Below, piece by piece: positions 26,600-32,415 of a stretch of 32,415 bases of DNA (positions are counted from its first letter, which is position 1; every line of letters starts with the position of its first letter). The notes beneath the pieces are model-generated. The model was not told where the DNA came from. It was given only the letters and a program-made list of their open reading frames with translations, and did not search any database. Made by a program: the position numbers and the translations under genes. The stretch is from assembly GCA_036732565.1 (NCBI GenBank), contig DAINCF010000010.1, positions 1-32,415 of the forward strand, given 5' to 3'. This DNA is from JAIVJN01 sp036732565. Lineage in GTDB: Bacteria; Acidobacteriota; Vicinamibacteria; Vicinamibacterales; UBA2999.

Positions 26600-28045
26600 C
26601 TAGCGAGGCTCCGCCTCAGACGGCTGAGAAGAACCGCGCGGGGTTGGCTCCACCTCGCGGGTGGCAGCATCGCGTGGCCCGCTTCCGGCGGGCGATCGCA
26701 CCAGGCACGGCCGCTTGTGGGCGAAGGTCCAGCCTGGAATCAAGAACTGCATCGCGGCGGCATCGTCGCGACTGCCGTGAGACAACGTCGAGTGCAGCCG
26801 ATGCGCGGCCTCGACCGCGGGTCGGTTCAGCTCGACGCCAAGGCCTGGCGCTTCAGGAACGCTGATGCGGCCGCCCGAGATGGTGAACGGCTCGTTCGTC
26901 AGGTGCTGACCGTCCTGCCAGATCCAATGCGTGTCGATCGCCGTGACGCGCCCGGGCGCGGCCGCGGCCACGTGCGTGATCATCGCCAGCGACACATCGA
27001 AGTGGTTGTTGGAGTGGGAGCCCCAGGTGAGCCCCCAATCACGACAGAGCTGGGCCACGCGCACGGCGCCCTGCATGGTCCAGAAGTGCGGGTCGGCGAG
27101 CGGGATGTCGACGGCATCGAGCTTGACGGCGTGCCCCAGCTCTCGCCAATTGGTCGCGACCATGTTCGTGGCCGTCGGGACGGCCGTGGCGCGGCGAAAC
27201 TCCGCCATGATCTCGCGGCCAGAGTACCCTTGTTCGGCGCCGCACGGATCCTCCGCATACGCGAGCACGTCGTGTTGCCCCTCGCAGAGCGCGATGGCCT
27301 CACGCAACGACCACGCGCCGTTGGGATCGATGGTGATGCGGGCCTCGGGGAAGCGCTCCGCGAGCTGCCGAACGATCGCCATCTCCTCGGCGCCCTCGAG
27401 CACTCCGCCTTTCAGCTTGAAGTCGGCGAAGCCGTAACGCGCTTCCGCGGCTTCGGCCAGGCGCACGATCGCCGCTGCGGTCAGCGCTTCCTCGTGCCGC
27501 CGGCACATCCAGTCATCGTCAGCGTCGGGCGCGCACGCATACGGCAGCGTCGTCTTGTGACGATCGCCGATGAAGAACAAGTAGCCGAGGACGCGCACCG
27601 TGGGGCGCTGCTGTCCTTCGCCGAGCAGCGCGGCAACCGGCACGCCCATGAACTGCCCGAGCAGATCCAGCAGCGCGCATTCGATCCCCGCCATGGCGTG
27701 GATGGTCACGCGCAGGTCATAGGTCTGCAGACCGCGGCCGCCGGCGTCGCGGTCGCCGAAGGCGCGTTCGATCGCATCGAGGATCGCGCGCTGGTCTCCA
27801 ACCGCGCGGCCGACGACCAGAGGTGTCGCCTCCTCCAGCGTCTTGCGAATCGGCTCGCCGCCCGGTATCTCGCCGACGCCGGTGTGGCCGGCGCTATCGG
27901 TGAGGATGACGAGGTTTCTGGTGAAGAAGGGGCCGTGGGCGCCACTCAGGTTGAGCAGCATGCTGTCGCGCCCGGCGACGGGGATCACCTCCATCGTGCG
28001 GACGAGGGGCGAGCTGGACGACCCGGCCATGAGGTAGGACATCAT
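26600..28045 (-). CDS. gudD: Glucarate dehydratase (enolase superfamily)
   Basis: This 481-residue protein dehydrates D-glucarate to 5-keto-4-deoxy-D-glucarate. The active-site set follows the E. coli enzyme with a constant offset of five: FKLKGG (Lys210/Lys212), ITIDPNGAW (Asp240), AYAEDPCGAEQGYSG (Glu265 region), TATNMVATNW (Asn294) and WGSHSNNHFDVSLAM (His344). The conserved end LIPGWTFAHKRPCLVR is followed by about 30 extra residues rich in Pro, Ser, Arg and Glu, absent from the classical 446-residue enzyme. Several ATGs (28045, 28042, 28030) are possible starts, none with a clear ribosome-binding site. It leads the operon with the aldolase and sits next to the GntR regulator gene on the same strand. 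Confidence 0.94.
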   Translation of the reverse strand: MMSYLMAGSSSSPLVRTMEVIPVAGRDSMLLNLSGAHGPFFTRNLVILTDSAGHTGVGEIPGGEPIRKTLEEATPLVVGRAVGDQRAILDAIERAFGDRDAGGRGLQTYDLRVTIHAMAGIECALLDLLGQFMGVPVAALLGEGQQRPTVRVLGYLFFIGDRHKTTLPYACAPDADDDWMCRRHEEALTAAAIVRLAEAAEARYGFADFKLKGGVLEGAEEMAIVRQLAERFPEARITIDPNGAWSLREAIALCEGQHDVLAYAEDPCGAEQGYSGREIMAEFRRATAVPTATNMVATNWRELGHAVKLDAVDIPLADPHFWTMQGAVRVAQLCRDWGLTWGSHSNNHFDVSLAMITHVAAAAPGRVTAIDTHWIWQDGQHLTNEPFTISGGRISVPEAPGLGVELNRPAVEAAHRLHSTLSHGSRDDAAAMQFLIPGWTFAHKRPCLVRSPAGSGPRDAATREVEPTPRGSSQPSEAEPR

Positions 28046-28091
28046 ACAACACGACGACCCGGGTGCAAGGCGGGGGCGTGACCTCGCGCGC

Positions 28092-28868
28092 TCAGACCGT
28101 CTGGGCTTCGAGCGCTTCTTGGGCGCGGCGGAGGCGATCGCGGCTGCTCGTGAGGTGCATGCGCATGGCCGTTCGGGCCGCCTCGGGATCGCGCCCGGCG
28201 ATGCCCTCGTAGATCAAGTCGTGCTCGCCCGCGAGCCGTCGGCAGTAGGCGATGCGGTCGTCGCTTTCGGCCGCCGAGACGCGGGCGCGGGGAATAGTGG
28301 CGGTCCCCAATTGGCGCATGACGTCGAGGAAGTAACGGTTACCGGTGGCGCCGGCAATCAGCAGGTGGAACTGGAAGTCGGGGCCGACCGTCTCGCCGCT
28401 CTCGATTCCGGCGTTGAAGGCGTCTAGCGCGAGCCGCATCTCGCGCAAGTGCTGATCCGTGCGGCGCGCCGCGGCCAGGCCCGCGGCGTCGGTTTCGAGG
28501 CTGGCTCGCAGCTCCAGAATGTCCAGGACGTCGCGGATGGTGACGATGGCGTTCAGCTCGTGGCCGAGCTGCTGGCCGATTGTCGTATTGCGGAGAAATG
28601 TGCCGATCCCGTGCCGGGTTTCGACCAGCCCCGAGGCCTGAAGGCGCGAGATCGCCTCGCGCACGACCGTGCGGCTGACGCGATGTGTGGCCACCAGCTC
28701 CGACTCGGTCGGCAGCTTGTCGCCCGGCTTCCAGTCGCACCGCCGGATGGCGCCGGTCAGCGCCTCGACCAGCTCGTGGGTCAGGCTCTGCGTCCGGCGT
28801 CCGCCTTCGCGCTCAGCGTTTCGGCGGACAAGGCGGGTCGAGGCGGCCTCCCGCCCCAGGGGCTCCAT
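28092..28868 (-). CDS. GntR/FadR-type transcriptional regulator (FCD domain)
   Basis: This 258-residue protein has an N-terminal GntR winged helix (LPTESELVATHRVSRTVVRE, then AISRLQASGLVETRHGIGTF). A C-terminal FCD ligand-binding domain follows, with the LELRASLETDAAGLAAARR helix, FQFHLLIAGATGNRYF and EHDLIYEGIAGRD containing the metal-binding His/Asp set. Such regulators usually repress uptake and breakdown genes of an acidic sugar until the ligand binds. Here the neighbours make glucarate, galactarate or a breakdown product the likely ligand. The ATG at 28868 gives a standard length; the longer open frame upstream would cross the promoter gap. It is divergent from the MFS transporter gene. 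Confidence 0.92.
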   Translation of the reverse strand: MEPLGREAASTRLVRRNAEREGGRRTQSLTHELVEALTGAIRRCDWKPGDKLPTESELVATHRVSRTVVREAISRLQASGLVETRHGIGTFLRNTTIGQQLGHELNAIVTIRDVLDILELRASLETDAAGLAAARRTDQHLREMRLALDAFNAGIESGETVGPDFQFHLLIAGATGNRYFLDVMRQLGTATIPRARVSAAESDDRIAYCRRLAGEHDLIYEGIAGRDPEAARTAMRMHLTSSRDRLRRAQEALEAQTV

Positions 28869-28921
28869 AGTGCCCACAGCATAGCTCCAACCGATTGACA
28901 CTCCAAGAGCGCAGTTGTAGG
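28869..28921. promoter_or_regulatory. Divergent control region of the sugar-acid locus
   Basis: Only 53 bases separate the regulator (minus) and transporter (plus) starts. A perfect TTGACA (28895-28900) is followed after 17 bases by TAGGAT (28918-28923), but this -10 would overlap the transporter ATG, so it may not be used as such. On the minus strand TTGGAG (28906-28901) and TATGCT are 17 bases apart, pointing to the regulator gene. CTCCAA occurs twice, 16 bases apart (28885 and 28901), a possible operator half-site. No clear GntR palindrome is visible. Confidence 0.35.
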
Positions 28922-30295
28922 ATGACCGACGTTTTGGCATCCGCCCACCGCGTGCGGTACGTAATCCTGTCGACGTTGTTCACGGTGACCGTCGTGAACT
29001 ACGCCGACCGCGCCACCCTGTCCATTGCCGGCACCGGCCTGGCCAAGGAGCTCGGGATTGGCCCCATCGCGATGGGCTACATCTTCTCGGCCTTCGCCTG
29101 GTCCTACGTCGTCGGCCAATTGCCGGGCGGCTGGCTGCTCGATCGATTCGGCTCGCGCACGGTCTACGGCTTCAGCATCCTCTTCTGGTCGATCTTCACC
29201 CTGCTGCAGGCATTCGTCGGCTGGCTCGGCACGAGCGCGGCCATCGTCACGCTCTTCGCGCTGCGATTCCTCCTCGGCCTGGCCGAGGCGCCGTCGTTCC
29301 CCGGCAACAGTCGCATCGTGGCGTCGTGGTTTCCGACGCGCGAGCGTGGCACCGCCGCGGCGGTCTTCAACTCCGCGCAGTACTTCGCGACGGTGGCGTT
29401 CGCGCCGCTGACCGGATGGCTGACCCATGCGTTCGGGTGGGAATACGTCTTCATCGTCATGGGCGCGATCGGCATCCTGATGACGCCGATCTGGTTTCGC
29501 GTGATCGCCGAGCCGCGCAGTCACTCGTTCGTGAGCCCGGCCGAGGTCGAGTACATCGAGCAGAATGGCGGTGTGGTAGTGAGCGCGGGTCGCGACACCG
29601 CCGCCGCGAGCGGCTCGGGCCGATCGGCGTGGCACGACGTCAAGCAGTTGCTCGCGAACCGCATGTTGCTGGGCATCTTCATCGGCCAGTACTGCATCAC
29701 GACGCTGACCTACTTCTTCCTGACGTGGTTCCCGGTGTACCTGGTGCAGGCGCGCGGTCTGAGCATTCTTCAGGCGGGCTTCGTCGCCTCGCTCCCGGCG
29801 CTGTGCGGCTTCAGCGGCGGCATTCTCGGCGGCGTGTTGTCGGATCGCCTGCTCAAGCGCGGCGCTTCGTTGACGGTCGCGAGGAAGGTGCCGATCGTGG
29901 GCGGCATGTTGCTGTCGACGGTCATCATCGCCTGCAACTACGTCGATTCGGCGCCGCTGGTCGTAGCGTTCATGGCGCTGGCCTTCTTCGGCAAGGGGAT
30001 TGGGTCGCTCGGCTGGGCTGTCGTCTCGGATACGGCTCCCAAGGAGGCCCAGGGCCTGTGCGGCGCGCTGTTCAACACCTTCGGTAACACCGCGGGCATT
30101 ACGACACCCATTGTCATCGGCTACATTGTCGGGGTTACTCAATCGTTCAACGGCGCGCTGGTGTTCGTGGCGATCAACGCGGTCGCCGCCACCGTCTGCT
30201 ACCTGTTCGTCGTCGGTGAGATCAAGCGCGTCCAGATTGGACCCGGACCCGGCAACCCGAACATCGTCAACGACCCCGTGCTGGCCACGCGGTAG
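28922..30295 (+). CDS. MFS transporter, anion:cation symporter family (glucarate/hexuronate type)
   Basis: The protein has 457 residues and twelve predicted membrane helices. It begins with the family opening RYVILSTLFTVTVVNYADRA, followed by LSIAG. The loop 2-3 motif GGWLLDRFGSR, LRFLLGLAEAPSFPGNSRIV and the second-half DRLLKRG are typical of the GudP/GarP/ExuT group, which brings in D-glucarate, galactarate or hexuronates with protons. The exact substrate is inferred from the adjacent glucarate dehydratase. The ATG at 28922 fits the family start. It is followed 15 bases after its stop by the reductase gene, in the same operon. Confidence 0.9.
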   Translation: MTDVLASAHRVRYVILSTLFTVTVVNYADRATLSIAGTGLAKELGIGPIAMGYIFSAFAWSYVVGQLPGGWLLDRFGSRTVYGFSILFWSIFTLLQAFVGWLGTSAAIVTLFALRFLLGLAEAPSFPGNSRIVASWFPTRERGTAAAVFNSAQYFATVAFAPLTGWLTHAFGWEYVFIVMGAIGILMTPIWFRVIAEPRSHSFVSPAEVEYIEQNGGVVVSAGRDTAAASGSGRSAWHDVKQLLANRMLLGIFIGQYCITTLTYFFLTWFPVYLVQARGLSILQAGFVASLPALCGFSGGILGGVLSDRLLKRGASLTVARKVPIVGGMLLSTVIIACNYVDSAPLVVAFMALAFFGKGIGSLGWAVVSDTAPKEAQGLCGALFNTFGNTAGITTPIVIGYIVGVTQSFNGALVFVAINAVAATVCYLFVVGEIKRVQIGPGPGNPNIVNDPVLATR

Positions 30296-30310
30296 GCAGG
30301 AGCAACAACT

Positions 30311-31213
30311 GTGAGCCCCACACTCGGCTTCGTCGGACTCGGCATCATGGGCCGACCGATGGTCAAGAACTTGTTGAAGGCTGGTTATTCGGTGACCGCG
30401 TACGACGTCGTGCCGGACAGCATCAAGGCCGTGGTGGCCGATGGTGCGGTGGCGTGCGCGTCGGCGCGCGAAACGGCGCAGGGACGCGACGTCATCATCA
30501 CGATGGTGCCCGACGGCCCCGAGGTCGAGGCGGCGGTCCTCGGCGACAACGGCGTGCTCGGCGGCACGCGCCAGGGCGCCGTCATCGTCGATATGAGCTC
30601 CATCAGCCCCATCGTGTCGCAGCGCGTGGGCGCGGCGTGCGAGGCGGCTGGCGTGGACTTCCTCGACGCGCCCGTGAGTGGAGGCGAGCCGAAGGCCATC
30701 GACGGCACGCTCGCGATCATGGTCGGCGGGAAGAAAGACGTGTTCGACACCGTCGAGCCGATCTTGAAGTGCATGGGCTCGACGGTGACGCTGACGGGTC
30801 CCATTGGCGCGGGCAACGTCACCAAGCTCGCGAACCAGATCATGGTCGCGTGCAATATCGCGGCGATGGGCGAGGCGCTGACCCTCGCCACCAAGGCAGG
30901 ACTCGATCCCGAAGTGGTGTTCAACGCCGTTCGCGGCGGCCTGGCGGGAAGCACGGTGCTCAACGTCAAGGCGCCGATGGTCTACGAGCGCAACTTCACA
31001 CCGGGCTTCCGGATTCGCTTGCACCACAAGGATCTGCGCAATGCGCTGCTCGCGGCCGAGTCGTTGCAGGTCTCGCTGCCGCTGACCACGACGGTGCAGG
31101 GCATGCTCGTCGATCTCATCTCCGAGGGCAAAGGCGATCTCGATCACTCCGCGCTCGTGCAGGCCATCGAGAAGGCCGCCGGCGTGGAAGTCCGCAAGGG
31201 AGGTCAGGCATGA
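30311..31213 (+). CDS. garR: Tartronate-semialdehyde (2-hydroxy-3-oxopropionate) reductase
   Basis: This 300-residue member of the beta-hydroxyacid dehydrogenase family has the N-terminal NAD-binding LGFVGLGIMGRPMVKNLL, the substrate-binding FLDAPVSGGEPKAIDGTLAI, and GAGNVTKLANQIMVA with the catalytic Lys172 (Lys171 in E. coli GarR). It reduces tartronate semialdehyde to D-glycerate with NAD(P)H. The GTG at 30311 has an AGGAG about nine bases upstream. It follows the transporter and overlaps the next gene by ATGA. It completes the dehydratase-aldolase-reductase route. No glycerate kinase gene is present in the window. Confidence 0.94.
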   Translation: MSPTLGFVGLGIMGRPMVKNLLKAGYSVTAYDVVPDSIKAVVADGAVACASARETAQGRDVIITMVPDGPEVEAAVLGDNGVLGGTRQGAVIVDMSSISPIVSQRVGAACEAAGVDFLDAPVSGGEPKAIDGTLAIMVGGKKDVFDTVEPILKCMGSTVTLTGPIGAGNVTKLANQIMVACNIAAMGEALTLATKAGLDPEVVFNAVRGGLAGSTVLNVKAPMVYERNFTPGFRIRLHHKDLRNALLAAESLQVSLPLTTTVQGMLVDLISEGKGDLDHSALVQAIEKAAGVEVRKGGQA

Positions 31214-32334
31214 ATCGGCGTGATTTCGTACGCATGACCGGGGCGGGCGTCGCCGCCGCGACCACGCTGGCCGAGCAGGTGGTGGACGCGCAAGGAGCGC
31301 GCACGCCGAGCCCGGCGAGATCCGGAGCCTCGTCCGCCGTCCGAATGAAAGTGGGCACGCAGCACGGCGATTCCGACGAGATCCTGAGGCAGATGGCGGC
31401 GTTCGGCTGCAACAACATCTGCAGTCGACTGCCCTCGGACAAGATGGACGAGGCCTGGTCGCTCGACTCGCTCAAGAAACTGCGCGAGCGCGTGGAGTCG
31501 TACGGCATCACGCTCGACATGGTGCCGCTGCCGCTCAGCTCCAGTCCGATCGCGCGCAGCGAGAACCCGGACATCATGCTCGCCGGCCCCAACCGCAACA
31601 AGCAGATCGATGACATCTGCCAGATGATTCGCAACTGCGGGCAGGCCGGGATTCCGCACGCCAAGTACAACCTGACGTTCATCGGTGTCGTACGGACGGA
31701 GTCCACGCAAGGCCGCGGTCCCGCCACGCGCTACAGCACGTTCGTCTACGAGGGCGCCAAGCAGGATCCGCCGCTGACGCTGGCGGGGAAGATGGATGCG
31801 GACTTGTACTGGGAACGCATCACCTACTTCCTCGAGCGCGTCGTTCCGGTGGCCGAGGAATACAAGGTCAAGCTCGGCTGCCATCCGCAAGATCCCGGCA
31901 TGCCGAAGGGCAAGGGGTGGCAGGGCGTCGAAACCGTGCTCGGTTCCGTCGATGGGCTCAAGAAGTTCCTGTCGATCAAAGAGAGCGCGTATCACGGCCT
32001 GAACTTCTGTCAGGGCACCGTCTCCGAGATGCTGGAGAAGCCGGGCGAGGAGATCTTCGACGTCATCCGCTACTTCGGCTCGCGCAAGAAGATCTTCAAC
32101 GTCCACTTCCGCAACATCGAAGGACGCTTCCTCAATTTTCGCGAGTCGTTCATCGACAACGGCAGCATCGATATGCTGAGGGCGGCGCGCGTCTACAAAG
32201 AGGTCGGCTACGACGGCATGTTGATGCCCGACCACGTGCCACGCGTCGAAGGCGATCAGGGAGGCGCGCAAGGCTTTGCCTTCGCGATCGGCTACATCAA
32301 GGCGTTGATCGCCGCGGTCTCGGCAGAGACGTAA
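31210..32334 (+). CDS. Mannonate dehydratase family protein with Tat signal
   Basis: This 374-residue UxuA-type TIM-barrel protein has the typical CHPQDPGMPKGKGWQGVE, then HGLNFCQGTVSEML, KKIFNVHFRNIEGRFLNF and VGYDGMLMPDHVPRVEGD. These supply the conserved Cys, His and Asp metal ligands. UxuA turns D-mannonate into 2-keto-3-deoxygluconate in glucuronate breakdown. The N-terminus MNRRDFVRMTGAGVAAATTL, followed by AEQ, is a twin-arginine leader, so the protein is probably exported folded, unlike the cytoplasmic E. coli enzyme. The ATG overlaps the reductase stop (ATGA), so it belongs to the same operon. A non-mannonate activity of this Tat-bearing branch is possible. Confidence 0.88.
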   Translation: MNRRDFVRMTGAGVAAATTLAEQVVDAQGARTPSPARSGASSAVRMKVGTQHGDSDEILRQMAAFGCNNICSRLPSDKMDEAWSLDSLKKLRERVESYGITLDMVPLPLSSSPIARSENPDIMLAGPNRNKQIDDICQMIRNCGQAGIPHAKYNLTFIGVVRTESTQGRGPATRYSTFVYEGAKQDPPLTLAGKMDADLYWERITYFLERVVPVAEEYKVKLGCHPQDPGMPKGKGWQGVETVLGSVDGLKKFLSIKESAYHGLNFCQGTVSEMLEKPGEEIFDVIRYFGSRKKIFNVHFRNIEGRFLNFRESFIDNGSIDMLRAARVYKEVGYDGMLMPDHVPRVEGDQGGAQGFAFAIGYIKALIAAVSAET

Positions 32335-32335
32335 T

Positions 32336-32412
32336 GGTCGGCCGGCCTGAAGGCCGGCCGCTACGTACGGTGTGTTGCGGTACGTAGAGGCCGCCCTTCA
32401 GGGCGGCCTGAC
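32336..32412. repeat. Facing pair of REP-like palindromes
   Basis: A GGCCGGCCTGAAGGCCGGCC palindrome followed by GCTACGTACGG (about 32339-32370) faces GGTACGTAGAGGCCGCCC with TTCAGGGCGGCC (about 32379-32409). Both keep the TACGTA head and the central TGAA/TTCA of the family, with different arms. They follow the last gene of the sugar-acid operon by two bases and may end or stabilise its transcript. Confidence 0.85.
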
Positions 32413-32415
32413 GCC

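Noticed and set aside
26303..28081. 592-codon plus-strand open frame
   Set aside because: It is the antisense shadow of glucarate dehydratase and the aldolase, with no recognisable protein features.
28895..28921. TTG start nine codons upstream for the MFS transporter
   Set aside because: The TTG is part of a TTGACA promoter-like box, and family proteins start close to the first membrane helix, matching the ATG at 28922.
28781..31147. 788-codon minus-strand open frame opposite the transporter and reductase genes
   Set aside because: It is antisense to two clearly recognised genes, is rich in Arg/His/Asp as GC-driven shadow frames are, and has no domain.
30454..31209. Long upstream extension of the mannonate dehydratase frame
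   Set aside because: It overlaps the reductase gene in another frame; the ATG at 31210 begins a clear Tat leader and forms an ATGA overlap.

Overview
The window is GC-rich bacterial DNA. An acidobacterium, perhaps of the Vicinamibacteria type, fits best. The reasons are an Oar-like TonB-dependent receptor, a winged-helix protein fused to a TolB-like propeller, a short collagen-like secreted protein, a DUF3500 protein, and dense families of short palindromic (REP-like) repeats with a RAYT transposase. This placement is inference; no rRNA is present.

Region 1 (1-7036) looks like the end of a mobile defence island. On the minus strand a DNA cytosine-5 methyltransferase, a Vsr-type endonuclease and a long SNF2-type helicase are tightly coupled, and the helicase runs off the left edge. 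The helicase closely resembles DrmD of class 1 DISARM anti-phage systems. The remaining DISARM genes would lie to the left, outside the window. A poorly coding stretch (about 4600-5483) separates this operon from a large serine recombinase on the plus strand. The recombinase reads straight into the 3' end of a minus-strand tRNA-Gln(CUG), so its last 20 codons are antisense tRNA. The tRNA is therefore the likely integration site and right border of the island.

Region 2 (7142-10686) is the conserved trio of a circularly permuted ATP-grasp protein, an alpha-E protein and a transglutaminase-like protein, all on the minus strand. Region 3 (10859-14927) has a DUF3500 secreted protein, a convergent GMC oxidoreductase with a Tat-like leader, and glutamyl-tRNA synthetase. 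Region 4 (15061-18681) has a TonB-dependent receptor with a one-base frameshift near its start, a 45-bp tandem REP array and a frameshifted RAYT transposase. Region 5 (18848-25533) holds a flavin monooxygenase, a retropepsin-like aspartyl protease, the winged-helix/TolB-propeller protein, the collagen-like protein and an RMD1/DUF155 membrane protein.

Region 6 (25559-32415) is a sugar-acid catabolic locus. It encodes glucarate dehydratase, an HpaI/GarL-type aldolase, a GntR/FadR regulator, a GudP-like MFS transporter, tartronate-semialdehyde reductase and a mannonate-dehydratase-family protein with a Tat signal. Together they would import D-glucarate, dehydrate it to 5-keto-4-deoxyglucarate, cleave that to pyruvate and tartronate semialdehyde, and reduce the latter to glycerate. 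The UxuA-like enzyme suggests a link to hexuronate breakdown. The locus is bracketed by REP-like arrays.
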